Notes under the pieces: model-generated
The model's input: the letters and a program-made list of their open reading frames with translations, nothing else
What the model was told of the DNA's origin: nothing
The model's database searches: none
DNA from: Cunninghamia lanceolata
Taxonomy: Eukaryota; Streptophyta; Pinopsida; Cupressales; Cupressaceae
Direction of reading: 5' to 3'
NCBI GenBank assembly: GCA_027924645.1
Contig: BSBN01000254.1
Location: forward strand, 14,020,501 to 14,084,500
Length of the DNA: 64,000 nucleotides
Shown: positions 1 through 13,000 of the stretch, one piece after another
How the letters are laid out: each line of letters starts with the position of its first letter
How positions within the stretch are numbered: the first letter of the stretch is position 1
Made by a program: the position numbers and the translations under genes

Positions 1-1267
1 TTCTCTCACATACCAAGATCCAAGTTTCCCAAGGCTTGTCCCCCCACCAAACCTTAGGATTGACCTTGCTATCTCTACTAAGAACCATGAGAATTGGGGT
101 GGCTTCAAAGGTCCCACCTTTTGTGTCAACAAATAGAAAGTTTTTGGCTACTACATAAGGTTGCTAGTAAGGGCATCCATGTAGGTGGCTATACGTGCAA
201 TAGCACTACTCTCCATTGTGGAGTCTCCCAGCCTTCAAGGGTTATGCCTTGGAGGGTTTTGGGGGAGGTTGGCTGTCGGTATAACACAACACCCATTGTT
301 TGTGGCTTTTGACACAAACACTTTTCTTATAAATTGTTTCAAAAGGACTTAGCTTTAGCCCGTTACCACTTGGGTCATACCCCTTCTCACACCAGGAAGG
401 CAGGCCCTCTAAAGATAATAACAAGTTCTCATACACCCAAGATCCATTTGATAGGCAAGGGGAGAGGATACTTTTTCTATTAAATTTGGGTTACAAACAT
501 ACACAACAAGCAATCCAAAAAAGATAAATCAAGCATGGAGCAAACAATGATTCTTTTTAAGCACCAAGCCCAAATGTTCCTAAATTAGTGATAAAATGTA
601 ATGTCTTGGACCGATCGAAGCTACAACAGATATGTTAGTAGTTTCACAACCTCCTTTTCTTGGACAATTGATAAGATGCTACACAAATAACCAATTAATA
701 GCCAAGAAAACTAAACTGTAAATTATAAAATTGAAAGTGGCACAGTTACCAGAGGTGATCTACTATTGATCTGAAGCGATCAGGATGCTGCTAAAAGCAA
801 AATGTTATTGTTCAGAAGTGATGCAAAATGACCCAGATGCGAAATAATAAGGCTCAAAAGTGATGCAGAAAATAGAGACGCAAACTATTTTCTCTCATAA
901 GCAACCCAGATCTGTAAAAAATTAGATATAAATAGAAAACCCTAGTTTGCAGAAAATGATCCAGACAGCCAAAAGCGATCAATTTTAGGTTAAAAGCGAT
1001 GCAAATTATGACATACATGACCACTGTTTGCTCAAAAGTAACGTAAAAAAGACAAGATGCAACCGTTGTTTGCTCAAAAGTGATATGAAAAATGCTAAAA
1101 GTGACAGATTTCAGTTGAAAAGTGATGCGTATGTTCTGGAAGTGACTGGTTTTCACTTAGAAGCGACTGAAACTTGTCATAAGCACTCAAAAAATATGAT
1201 CTTCACAAAAAACAACTTCAAACAGCAAAGTTAATCAAGGACATGAGTCCCACTAGAAGTGCCAAAA
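1..1267 (-). mobile_element. Leader/internal region of a minus-strand LTR element, running off the left edge
   Basis: This stretch lies inside the primer-binding end of the LTR at 1268-2118, so I read it as the 5' internal or leader part of that element on the minus strand. I see no credible protein in it. From about 740 to 1175 the plus strand repeats a short motif of the form AAAAGYGAYGC or GAAGCGAC many times at irregular spacing. The first 500 bases have no motif I recognise. The element body should continue to the left of the window. The assignment rests on the LTR boundary and the primer-site position, not on coding homology. Confidence 0.4.
1245..1267 (-). other. Candidate primer-binding site of the minus-strand LTR element
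   Basis: Read on the minus strand, the LTR end CTATCACA is followed by TTTTGGCACTTCTAGTGGGA. A TGG-led sequence two or three bases inside the LTR is where a tRNA primer site belongs. I cannot name the tRNA. It is not the usual TGGTATCAGAGC initiator-Met site used by the other elements in this window. Confidence 0.4.
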
Positions 1268-2118
1268 TGTGATAGGTAAAAACCAGGTTAATAAGATCAA
1301 GCATATAATTGAAAGCCTAATCCTACCACCATCAAAGAATCGAATCCAAGTAAAATCAAAAGCATGCAATTCAAGAACAATATCACCTAGATTATATGAT
1401 TCCTTGTTTATGATGTGGATTGCTTCTCAACAATGAACAATTATGAAGATAAAAGCTGCCATGATGGATGGATGATAATGATAATATGCTAGATGGATGC
1501 TAAAGTACTCAATATGCTCAAGATGATAATGTAGATGCTATGAAAATGTTGAATAGATGTAGTATAGAATGAGAGGGTGTTTATATAGAACTCAACCAAA
1601 ATCAATCAATGGTGGAGATTTGGTGGCTATGTGAATGGCTAAGATTAAATGATAATCATAGGTGAATGTGTAGATGACAAGTGGAGGGAAGATAAGGCTT
1701 ATGTGTGACTGTGTATATAAAAAGTACTACATGTGAAAGATATTAAATAAAAGATGTAGTACCACACATGTTTTCAAATAAAAGAGGCACACATGTCAGC
1801 TCATGAAGATAAGTGATAAGAGAAATTAATTAAATAAATAAAATTTATTTAATTAATTGGAAAGTGGGCTTATGAGGGGATTTTATTTAAATAAATAAGA
1901 TTTATTTAACTAAAATAGATAGAAGTAAAGATAATTAAATAATTAAAGATTATTTAATTATAGCTTAGAAGAAATAGATAATGAATTTATTTAATTAATA
2001 GAAGAAATAGGTGTTTTTGACAAATAGATAAAATGCTCAAGTGTGTTAGACAAATGTAGGTGAATGCTAATGCAATATTTGATACTAATGATAATTAGGT
2101 CAATTTTGGGTGTCTACA
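1268..2118 (-). mobile_element. LTR of a retrotransposon (minus strand, ~851 bp)
   Basis: On the minus strand this begins TGTAGACACCC and ends CTATCACA, a TG...CA unit with TGT/ACA ends. The interior is rich in TTTAATTAATT-like sequence, as in many plant U3 regions. A TATA box sits at 1580-1587 on the same strand. The right end abuts a satellite whose first unit is cut short, which fits insertion into the satellite. The partner LTR and the second target-site copy are outside the window, so the boundaries are inferred from one side only. Confidence 0.5.
1580..1587 (-). promoter_or_regulatory. TATA box of the minus-strand LTR
   Basis: TATATAAA on the minus strand, followed downstream by ACACCCTCTCATTC. 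The position about 530 bases into the LTR suits a U3/R promoter. Confidence 0.4.
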
Positions 2119-3702
2119 CCTACGAATGATTTGTTTGGACCTACAGTTGTATGTCAGGTCACTCCACAATAATCTCTCTCAATTTTGACCAACCCAACAT
2201 CATTTGACCATGCCAACAACATATGCATTCTTGCAAAATGCCTAAGTGGCATTTAGTGTAAAGGTGCCAAGAGCCATATTTTTCATTCTTCACCCTATGG
2301 GACCTAACTGATAGCAGTAGCAGTTTAGGTTGGTTGGTTTATGCTAGTGAAGAACCTATTTCATTCCCCAGGTGTCCCAATCAAATCAGGTTACACTATA
2401 CCAACAAAGTCTCTTAAGAGACCTAAGAGCGAAAAATTGCCAAACTTTGACAAAGTAGTTCTTGGACTTCGTGGCACCTATGAATGATCTGTTTGCACCT
2501 ATTGCTAGATGTTAGGTCCCTTTATAGTAACATCTCTCAGTTTTGACCAACTCAACATCATTGGACCGTGTCAATAGCAGATGCATTTTTGCAAAATGTC
2601 TCAGTGGCATTTAGTGTAAAGGTGCCAAGAGCCATATTTTGTATTCTTCACCCTATTGGACCTAATTGACAGTACTGATAGGTCAAGGTGGGTTTGTTCA
2701 TGCTAGCGTAGGCCATGTTTCATTCCCCAGGTGTCCCAATCAAGTCGAGCTACATTTTACCAACAAAGTCTCTTAAGAGACCTATGAGAAAAAAATTGCC
2801 AAACTTTGACTAAATAGTTCTTAGACTTCATGGCACCTAAGAATGATCCATTTGGACCTATAGTTGGATGTTAGGTCCTTCCATAATAATATCTCTTAGT
2901 TTTGACCAAGTCAACATCATTTGACCATGCCAAAACAGATGCATTCTTGCAAGATGTCTCAGTGGCATTTACTGTAAAGCTTCCAATATCCATACTTTGC
3001 TTTCTTCACCCTATGGGACCTAACTGACAGCACTGATAGGTTAGGATGGGTTGTTTTATGCTAGGGAAGGCCCTGTTTCTTTCCCTAGGTGTCCCAATCG
3101 AATTGGGCTACACTATACCAGCAAAGTCTCTTAAGAGACCTAAGAGAAAAAATTGCCAAACTTTGATGGAGTAGTTCTCAAACTTTGTGGCACCTACCAA
3201 TGATTCATTTGGACCTACATCTAGATGTTAGGTCCCTCTATAGTAACCTCTCTTGGTTTTGACCAAATCAACATTGTTTGACCATGCCAACAACAGATGC
3301 ATTCTTGCAAAATGCCTTAGTGGCATTTAGTGTAAAGGTGCCAAGAGCCATATTTTACATTCTTCATCCTGTGGGACCTAATTGACAAGCATTGACAGGT
3401 CAAGGTGGGTTGATTTATGCTAGTGGAGGCCCTGTTTCATTCCCCATGTGTCCTAATTGAATCAAGCTACATTGTACTAGTAAAGTCTCTTAAGATACCT
3501 AAGAGCAAAAAATGTCAAACTTTGATGGAGTGGTTCTTAGACTTCATGGCACCTATGAATGATTAATTTGGACCTATAGATGGATGTCAATTCCCTCTAC
3601 AATAATCTCTTTCACATTTGACCAACTCAGCATCATTTGATTGTGCCAACAGTGGATGCATTCTTGCAAAATGCCTCAGTGGCATTTAGTGTAAAGGTGC
3701 CA
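2119..3702. repeat. Tandem satellite, period ~358 bp, 4.4 copies
   Basis: Unit starts marked by CACCTAnnAATGAT fall at 2117, 2475, 2834, 3191 and 3550, giving periods of 357-359 bp. Each unit holds recognisable blocks: TTTTGACCAA, GCATTCTTGCAAAATG, AGTGGCATTTAGTGTAAAGG, CTTCACCCTATGGGACCTAA and AAGTCTCTTAAGAGACCTAA. The fifth unit stops after 153 bases, at GTAAAGGTGCCA, where unrelated sequence begins. No unit encodes a protein. The left end is clipped by the LTR at 1268-2118. Confidence 0.93.
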
Positions 3703-4624
3703 TGCTTACATTATGGTTCCATGATATTACCTATGGATACTAGGGTTCTTGTCTTTGGTAGTACATCATGGGCTTGCCTTTGTCTAATGAATCCATGAAG
3801 GTATCCTATTGAGTTAGTCATTGGATCATCAAGGAAATTATTGTGAGGATACCATGAAGGTGTCATAAGTGGAGAGTAACCTTGTTGAGCATCCAAAACC
3901 CTCATTATCCCTATCAAAAGCATGCAAAATTGTGACAGTCCTAAGACTATAGTAGCAACAAGAAGATGTCTTTTTCATAAGCAAAAACCCTAGTTTTCAT
4001 GGTGGGAGAGCTGTGATACCTTCCCATGGATTTAATGCAATATTTGACTAGGAAAGGAGTTAAAAAACTTTAAAGAGATTCAAGGAATTTAAGAGGTTTT
4101 GGGACTAATTTTTAAGAGGTTTTGGGACATAAACATCATATAGCAAATTTCACGTGGTATGAGCAATCACCTTGAAGAGATATACTAGTTTATTGTTAAA
4201 TTATTCATGACATCAAATCACTACATATATAAACTAATAAAGGATTAAAACTCCTATATATGCATTAATATTGTCTTCCTGGAACTAGGTCATTCCTACA
4301 AGTATCATGTATAAGATATTAACATTATACTCTTTTATTTTCTTGCAATTAAAACAAAATATTCACATAAAACCCTCACATCAAATTTAGCATAAAACAT
4401 AATGGAAAAACACACCTTAAAGAGTGTGCTATGCACTAAAATCACATGAAATGGTTATCAATTCTTAGCACCAAATGTGAATAAACACTATGAGGATTTG
4501 TAAGATGGAGCCCTTGTCTTTAAAACTTATAGTAACATGATGATATTATGGTAATAATCTCCTCATAGGATATGACAAAGCTAGCTAAAAATTTGAAATG
4601 TAAAAAATATACAAAATTTCCTCA
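3703..4624. other. AT-rich intergenic sequence, no gene recognised
   Basis: A 70-codon open frame on the minus strand (3711-3923) has unremarkable composition and no family I recognise. The rest is AT-rich and broken by stops in all frames. I see no LTR, terminal repeat or RNA gene here. Confidence 0.4.
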
Positions 4625-5380
4625 AAATGTCTCCATGATGAAAGCTAAATGATTTAATCACTGATCTCAATCCCATTGAATACAATAGCTTTATTGTCCA
4701 AAACACCTGCATTTATAAGTTAAAAAATTGTTAAGCAAAGTAAACACCATCAACTACAACTAACTTAATATTTGTTATAAGAAGTTTGATGAAAGATTAA
4801 GAAACACTAAGTTTAGAATCTATCTTATATGTCACCTAAGGAATTATATAATGTCTCCAAAATGAAATCTAAATGCTTTAACCACTAACCTTAGTCCCTT
4901 GAATGTACAACAAATTTATTCTCCAAAACACCTACATTTATATATTAAAATTTGTTAAGCAAAACAAAATTTAACCTACTTTTAACTTAGCAATGGTGGA
5001 TGTATTTCCATCGTAATACTCTTAACACAGTCATGGTCTAAGTAGATTACACAAAATGTTGTTTCCAACCACATAAGTAGATCTAAGTACTCCAACCTTG
5101 TGTTAAATACACCTAGATTTATAAGTTAAAAATTTGTTAAGCAAAGTAAACACCATCAATTGCAACCAACTTAAAATAATTTGTTATAAGAAGTTTGATG
5201 GAAGATTAAGAAACACTGAGTTTAGAATTCTATCTTATATGTCACTTCAGGAATTATATAGAATGTCTCTAAAATGAAAGCTAAATGCTTTAACCACTGA
5301 TCGCAATCCCTTGAATACAATAGCTCTATTCTCCAAAACACTTGCATTTATATATTAAAATTTATTAAAACAAATAAACT
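4625..5380. repeat. Diverged direct duplication in AT-rich DNA
   Basis: The block around 4625-4980 recurs at about 5105-5370. Shared blocks are TTAAGCAAAGTAAACACCAT, TTATAAGAAGTTTGATG, GATTAAGAAACACT, TATCTTATATGTCAC, and the sequence around CTTTAACCACTGAT and CTCCAAAACAC. The copies differ by many substitutions and small indels, so the duplication is old. Its origin is unclear. Confidence 0.75.
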
Positions 5381-6659
5381 TTTAAATATATATACAATAG
5401 GGTATGGTTGTAACAGTCTCATATATTATTGTATTTCTCTTTAATTTTCCTACTAAGGACCTCTAAGGAATGTACCCTCCTAGCTTTATTAGAGTCTAAA
5501 GAAGAAGAATCTGAACCTACTCTCTCTTATTTAATTGGTCTCATAACTCATATCAATGATCATGCAGCATCATGTATGCACTATCCTAATCTCACCTTGG
5601 TCCCACCTCAAATCACCTTAGTTACTTTGTAGCCAATGGCCTAACATTCCACTAAGATCGATGATATCATCCCTTTGGATGTGGACTCATTTTTGACCTT
5701 TGAGATCATCATCTGGTTCTTGTACCTCCCCATGTTGTAAGATGATATAGTGGTTTAGGTTTAATTCTTCAGCCACTAGATCATTTCTAATCTAGATTCT
5801 ATGCATACGGAATTCCTTTGAGCTCCAACACCACTACATGTGTAGATCATTGATCTTCCCTATTATGATCTCTCATCACATGCTTTCCACAACTCTCTTG
5901 ATGCATAATGACTTATCCATTTGGGAACACACATGTTAATCATCCTACCATCTCACCTTTTATGGGCCCTATTGTGGTGTCATCCTCCCTATGATCTCAT
6001 TACAACATCGTCCTCCTACATATGCATACAACACTAGATAATGCATTCATAAATAGCTTAAACACTGGCAGCAAGGAACTATCACATACAAATGTTTACT
6101 ATCAAATCACCCTTCAATGTTATGATGTACACATTATTGAGGACTATCATGTATAGGGCCATATTTAACAATCATAGGAGGTTTAAAAGTAACCTTAGGA
6201 AAAATTCATCAGTATCATATAGCATCTAGGACATTCAAACTATTATACCAGCACATGTTGGTTATGGTAAATAATCTCATTACAAGGGGCCATAAGATGA
6301 ACATAATAGTCCATGAGGGTGATGTTAGGGACTCTTTCAAACTAAAATAAGTCTTAAACCTACTCTTAAATATCCCAAACTAAAAAATAAGCTCTCTTTA
6401 TTTTAGAAATTAGTATGTACAAAATGCTAGAAAGCAAAATATTAAGAAAATGTGAACATAAAAATATTTTTCAATACAAATGCACACTAAAAAATTGTAC
6501 CTCATGTCTATAATGCCATGGTAGATAACCTCATTCACAGTCCTATATATTCTTGAAATGAATGCATTATAATTAAAGAAATAATATTTTTAATAAAACA
6601 ATTCTAAAAAATAGAAAAAACAAGAACACTAAGATAAAAATTGTCATATTTGTCCCATC
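5381..6659. other. AT-rich sequence without a recognisable gene
   Basis: Only short open frames occur, for example 5429-5632 on the plus strand, a 67-codon frame with no family resemblance I can name. It lies just beyond the end of the decayed transposase-like coding region and may hold the tail of that element, but I found no terminal inverted repeat. Confidence 0.35.
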
Positions 6660-7528
6660 TGGAAGTTTACATGCTAGTCAAGCATCCTTGAGGGGTCATC
6701 TCTTACCTTCAGAGTATCTAATATTACTTCATAATTAGCATTACTAATTGTCCATGGTTGTTTAATTTTCTTTTTTGCATGATGCTTTAGTAACTTAACA
6801 TTTGTTTCTATGTAACTAGGTGCGAATACATGAATATGGTTTTGTGCTTCTCAAAGTCTTCAAATGTAGGTATGCCATTCTTTCTAATCATATATGTTCA
6901 CAACCAAGTCCTAGCAATAACAACTGATCATGTACGATATGTGAACCCATCATCATTTATCATAGCTCGTGTTAGCTTTTATTTTCCTTGTACACATCAT
7001 GACAACCAATAGTCTGATCTCTCTTCATTTCTATGTGGCACAAAAACTACATAAACATGACTTGGTTGTACAAGGTTTGAAAGATGTTCATAGTCAAATG
7101 AGCTCTCCATGTCATTCAGTAAAGATGAATGACCTTGAGATAAAGGGGTTAAATATCATTGAATCCATGCATCTACCCACTCACTTGACTCACAATTATC
7201 CCAATCACATTTAATACAAATCTAAGAAAGACAAGCTAATTCTTGTGTCCAAATAGTCCATGCACTTACATTTGAGCTTTGAAATGAATGCATCTTTGAT
7301 GATTCATTGATTCTTTGACAATCCAATTTCTCTTTCGCTATCACCTCATCAACCAACCAAAAGAACCTACACAATTTTGAATCAAGTGCCACTTCTTGTG
7401 ACAATGCATAGTTACACCACTTAACAATAGAATCTGCATCATTGAATGTAGCACCACCTCTAATCTTTAGTTGTTCTTTAAATAGAGCTCTCTTCATGCA
7501 TGCACCTGCTCCATCATGTTCCCCTTTT
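6660..7528 (-). pseudogene. Transposase-like coding region, C-terminal part (decayed)
   Basis: Minus-strand continuation of the coding region at 18577-20695; an 11-kb LTR element separates the two parts. Just inside the break the minus strand reads GKGEHDGAGACMKRAL, then the open segment 7497-7222 (FKEQLKIRGGATF, WCNYALSQE). Coding-like sequence continues through VYVVFVPHRN, DYWLS, DDGFTYRT and IARTWL near 7060-6900, then KNGIPTFEDF and PWTISNANYEVILDTLK, ending near 6660. In-frame stops and frameshifts interrupt it. The GKG..DGAGA..KRAL pattern recalls large uncharacterised transposase-like proteins of plants and animals; I cannot assign a named superfamily. It is almost certainly non-functional. 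Confidence 0.6.
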
Positions 7529-7533
7529 CATGC
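7529..7533. other. Target-site duplication CATGC, left copy
   Basis: CATGC directly precedes TGATGTAG, the left end of the outer LTR element. The same five bases follow its right end at 18572-18576. Confidence 0.92.
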
Positions 7534-8650
7534 TGATGTAGAGAAGGAGTATAAAATGATCAAACTCACTAAGACAACCACTCATAAGAACCTCTAGTCA
7601 TCAATCAATGGGCTTTCCTTCACAAATCACCATTGTTCCTTGTAGCCTTTCAAATAGGCCTTTTTAGGCATAACTTTTGGAGCAAACCTGATCTATAGGA
7701 AATGAGACCCATTTAGGATACCCTTTTGGCCATTCTTACACATATCTAGGAATGAGGTAGGGTTTATTTGTAAGGATTGAGGCAAATCTTGATTGTCCTC
7801 TTTTCTATTAGGCCTAATTAGGTCTCTTAGGCTTGACAATCATCTAATTCTTGACTTCAAATGGGATTTTCTTAAGAACAACACTTATTCAGACTTGTCT
7901 CAATATATTCTATGGATTTCCAAACATACTTGACCCAAACCAAGTGCAAAAACACAATAGGGTTTGAAAAGCAACTTTCCACACTTGACAATTTGCAAGA
8001 ACCTGTCCTTTTGAGGGTTAAAGACACATTCAATATGAGTTCAAGTACACAACCATTATAGACCAATCTATAAGACCATTCCAATACCCTACAGAATCAC
8101 ACACTTCAATGTGCATACAACACTTAAGTTTATTTGATCAAACCTTACTCTTGCTGCCCTATTAAACTAACAAACACAGTCCCTTTTGGACTGTTATTGA
8201 ATAACTTGTTCATACGATCAAACTAGAGAAAATACTTTAAAGGGTTTATAGAAAATACTAAAACAGTCCTCCACACCAATTTTCATGGATTTCCAATGGT
8301 GGGATGTCGATTTATGAATTTATTTCTACTGTTGGAAACCCTAGACAAGGTTTAGGATTGTTATCACCAAAAACATCATAACTTTTACAAATCTTAATAA
8401 AAATTGCTCAAAGAAAAAACAAATAAAACTAGAAACATGTATTCAACTTTTCCCATTGGTTTCCATCCCATACTATATTGTACATGGTTGTACCATCAAA
8501 AACTCAGACTAAAAAATTAAAAAAAAACTAGAAAATACAATCCCAATTCATGACAAATTTCACTTTTCTTTCATTCCCATACTTCCCAACCTTGGGATTC
8601 ATGTTTACAACATGTATTAATGTTTTTCCAACCATTTTCCAACTACCAAC
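7534..8650 (-). repeat. Outer element LTR (3' LTR), segment 1
   Basis: First 1117 bases of the left LTR. It aligns along its whole length with 17205-18316. The copia element interrupts it after ACTACCAAC. Joined to 15853-16092 it totals 1357 bp, against 1367 bp for the intact right LTR. Confidence 0.92.
8646..8650. other. Target-site duplication CCAAC, left copy (copia)
   Basis: CCAAC precedes the copia 5' LTR and recurs right after the 3' LTR at 15848-15852. The uninterrupted right LTR of the outer element has a single related GAACC at this place. Confidence 0.92.
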
Positions 8651-10004
8651 TATTGCAATTATGTGCCTAATCGGTGTTGTCATTGATGTCAACATATTCT
8701 TGTTACCATTGGTGTCAATTGTATCCTATCTTGTTGCCTGACTAGAAGACAAAAATGCTGAGGATATTGAGAAAATTAATAAAGATCAATGGATGCGGAT
8801 CATGTGGTAGTATAGAGGATTGTGTGAAGTAGCTCCAGTCAAGATTTGAGAGGTCCACATGAAGATTTGAAGAAACTATGGCCATCTGAGTAGAACCAGT
8901 TTTGTAGTATTCAACAGAGAAGTGGTCCAAATCTTTCTGGATATGTCAAATAATGATCTATTTATCTAAAGGCATGTTTAGGAAGTTAGTGTGTATCATC
9001 CATTCAAGTGGCTCATGGTTTGGAGGTCTGCAAGCAATCTTTTTAAGATGACAGTCATGGCAGATAGTATTCTTGAGGTTCCAGATGAAGATGCAAGTGA
9101 TTCTGATGTTTTGGAGGAGTGCAGATATTTTTGTTGAATTCATTGTGCTTGTGGAGTTCTTTGGATCGTGTGACTACTATGTTGGAGGTCTGCATTGAAG
9201 TATGAGCTTGTCAAAGAAGATTTCCTTCTTGATGTTGTTGTTCTTCCCAGTCTTGGCTGACTGGATGATTCTAACATGTTACGGATGTTCTAAAAGCAAT
9301 TCTATGAAGCGTAGTGTGTTGATCAAGGAAGATTTGAATCTTAGTTATGTTTTGCCAATAGCTTAGTAATTCACATTAAGTCAGTTGTTTGGTGTGCCGA
9401 CCTTGATGTTTATGCCAAGGTTGATGAAGCATATAAAGGAGTGTAGTTGAGTTGTGGAAAATCATCCTTGAGCAAAAATAATAAATCTAAAGAAAGGATC
9501 AGGAGCAGAGCAAAGAAGAGGAGTAGAAGAGAAAAATTAGAATAGAGTGAAAAGTTAGTGAAGAAGAGTTTGAAAATAGAACATAAGTTTTATAAGCATT
9601 CAATGAAACTGAACTAGGCATGGAGTAGATGCTATTTCTCAGTTAATTCTTTTTGTGTCAAACTTAAATTTCTTGTAGGCAGTGAGCCTCTCTTTTGAGT
9701 AGTGAGCTCTGGGTAGTGATCCTGAAGGCAAGTGCCTTCCCATTCTTTTTAAGTACTTTTAACAGGGTATGAATCTTGTGGGCTAACACCCACTGTGGTT
9801 TTTCCCTTAACCAGGTTTCCACGTCAAAAATCTTGGTGTCAAATGTGTTGATTATGTTTTTGTTTATGTGATGTTGTTTCATACTTTAATGTTTACATCA
9901 ATAATCAATTTGCAAATTGTGAAAGATGATTAAAAGGAAGAAAAGGTTAATTTTTGGGACAACTGATTCACCCACCCTCTTAGTTGTCCAGTCTAATTTC
10001 AACA
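8651..10004 (+). repeat. Copia 5' LTR (1354 bp)
   Basis: Begins TATTGCAATTATGTGCC, a mutated form of the TGTTGCAATTATG start of the 3' LTR, and ends AATTTCAACA. It aligns end to end with 14476-15847. Short TGTTG/CAACA inverted ends are kept in the 3' copy. Confidence 0.94.
9432..9438 (+). promoter_or_regulatory. TATA box of the copia 5' LTR
   Basis: TATAAAG in the context GAAGCATATAAAGGAGTG, about 780 bases into the LTR. It is conserved at 15271-15277 in the other LTR. Confidence 0.5.
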
Positions 10005-10006
10005 AT

Positions 10007-10020
10007 TGGTATCAGAGCCA
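10007..10020 (+). other. Copia primer-binding site
   Basis: TGGTATCAGAGCCA, two bases after the LTR end. It is complementary to the 3' end of plant initiator Met-tRNA, the usual primer of copia and many gypsy elements. Confidence 0.9.
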
Positions 10021-10060
10021 GATCCTCTAAAAGAAGCTTGACCACTTGAGGAGATCGAAG

Positions 10061-13000
10061 ATGTCAACTTATAAGAAGGAAAGTCTATAATTTGATGGAA
10101 CAAAATACTCCCTTTGGAAGGTACACATGCAATGTCATTTGGAATGTATTGGTAATGACTTTTGGATGATATCAATGAATGAGTATAAGATTCCAAAGAA
10201 TGGCCCTACTACTCTAGACGAACTCAAGGAAGCTAAGTGCAATATTCGAGCCAAAGAAGCATTGTTGAGTGCCATGTCTGATACAAAGTTGACAAATGTC
10301 TTGGATTTGAAAACTGCCCATGAAATCTAGAAAAAGTTAGAAAATCTGTATGAAGGTGACAAATATGTTAAATATGCCAAGCTATAAAGCCTGAAGGGTA
10401 AATATGAAAGATTGGTAATGAGGGAAGATGAAAACATTACTTCCTACATGTAGAAAGTAAATGAACTTGTCATCAGTATCAGAAATACAGGTGGAGTATT
10501 AGAAGAATCAAAAATTGTTGCCAAAGTGCTCAGATCCTTACCCGTAGCATACAAGCATAAAGCTGTAGCCATTGAAGAAATCAGGACAGTAACAACTATC
10601 ACAAGGGATCAGTTAGTTCATAAATTTTTAACATTTGAAATCAGTGAGTTTGGTGATTCTATCCCTAAGTCTGAATCTGCATTTAAGGCCAGTGTGTATG
10701 GAAAGCAAAGATATGATCTAGATGAAAGTTCTTTAGGAAGATCAAACCGATTTGTGAAGACAAGGAAGGATCTTGAAGATGATGAAATTGAGACTGTTTA
10801 TCTTGAAGCTCTTATTTCCAAAAGAATACCAAGAGGATCTAGTAAGTATGAAGGAAAGTTACCACTCAAATGTTTTTCTTGTAAGAAGATTAGTCATTTT
10901 ACCTCAAGAAGTCTAGAGAGGTTCTCAAAAACAAAACCTAACAGATATAAAGGTCAAAAAAAGTGTTATTATGTCTAAGAAGATGGAGAAGAAGGAGTCA
11001 CAGATGATGAATTTGATCATGGAGGTTCCACTGAAGATGAATGGGTGTTCATTGCTATCAAGGAAGAAGATCCTGTGTCTACTGAATCTACTTGTTGTAC
11101 AAATGTGGAAAGTGCCTTGGCTGCTCAAGTTGTTGAAAAGGATGAATGGGTGATTGATAGTGGATGTTCTCATCATATGGATGGTGATAAAAGTAAGTTT
11201 GTAAAATTTGAAAAATATGAAGGTGGAATTGTGAAATTTGGAGACAACTCAGGTGGTAGAATCTATGGAAGAGGATCCATCTCTTTTGATGGTAAGAATA
11301 ACACTAATGATGTTCTATATGTGGAAGGACTGAAGCATAATTGTCTCAATGTTAGACAGTTGGTTGACAAGGGTTATGATCTCTGATTCAAGAATGGAAA
11401 ATGTAGAATCTTGGAAAGCTCCGAAACTGAAATTGCATCGGGTACTCAAACTAGAGGTAACATCTTTCATTTAAGTAGTTCTAGAAAAAGTTATTTGATT
11501 GCTCAGTTAGATCAAAGTTGGTTATGACATAGGAGGATGTGTCATGTGAATTTTGATAACATTGTCAAGATAAGTTCTACTCAAGCTATAAGAGATCTTC
11601 CAAAACTTATGAAACCTGATAACATGTGTAGAGAATGTCAATTGGGCAAACAAAACAAAATTTCATTTAGAAGTAAAGAACAATTTTCAAGTGAATGGTT
11701 GGAACTTGTGCATACTGATCTATGTGGTCCTACTAGAATTAGGAGTGTGCAAGGAGACAGATATTTTATGTTGCTAATTGATGATTACTCCCAGATGATG
11801 TGGGTAACCTTCTTAAAAGAAAAATTAGAAGCTCTTGACAAATTCAAGGTATTCAAAGTTATGGTGGAAAATGAGATTGGTGTGAAGATAAAGTGTCTGA
11901 GATCTGATAGAGGTGGAGAATTTACCTCTAGTGAGTTTGATTCATTTTATGAAAAAACATGGAATTAAAAGAGAGTTATCTGCTCCCATGACTCCTCAAC
12001 AAAATGGAGTTGTGGAAAGAAAGAACCGGACCATTCAAGAAGCTGCCAGGACCATGATGATGGAAACAAATGTTCCTCAAGTTTATTGGAGAGAAGTTAT
12101 GAGTATTGATGTCTACACTCTTAACCGAGTATAGATCAAAGGTAATTCTGGTAAGACACCTTATGAACTATGGTTTGGTCATCTTCCTACTGTAAGATAC
12201 TTAAGAGTTTTAGGTAGTAAATGCTATATCAAAAGAGATGAGGATCTAAGCAAGTTTGAAGGAAGAAGTGATGAAGGTATTTTTCTGGGTTACTCTACTC
12301 AAAGCAAAGCATATAGGTGCTTTAACAAGAGGTTGAAAAAGATTGTTAAAAGTACTAATGTTAGAGTTGATGAGAGCAAAGAAGGACATTCCATGTCTTG
12401 CGGATATGATTCAGATGATCAAGATGAAAATCCAAGTTAAGAAAGGCAAGTGCAAACTCAGATCTAGATCCAGATTGATCCAGAAAATCTAGTAATTCAA
12501 GAGGATAGTGCAAAAGTTGATGAACAAGCTCAAGAAACACAAGCTCAAACAATTCCCAAAACTCCTAGGTATGTAAAGATGAATCATCCTGAAGATCAAA
12601 TTATAGGAGATAGAAATAAAGGTGTTCAAACTAGAAGACGAATTGTTGAAGATCAAGAAGAGATTTGTCTGATCAAAAAGAATCACACTTGGGATCTTGT
12701 GGATCTTGTTTCTAGACCTGAGGACAAAAATGTGATTGGAACTAAATGGGTCTTCTGGAACAAGCTAAATGAAGAAGCTGAAGTGGTAAGAAATAAAGCA
12801 AGGTTAGTATGCAAAGGATATTCTCAAGTAGAAGGAATTAATTTTGAAGAAATTTTTACTCTGGTGGAAAGAATAGAGGTAGTTAGATTGTTTCTTTCTT
12901 TTGCTGCTTATAAAGATTTTAAAGTCTATCAGATGGATGTCAAGTCAACATTTCTAAATGGGGAGTTAGAAGAAGTCTACATTGAACAACCGAAAAGATT

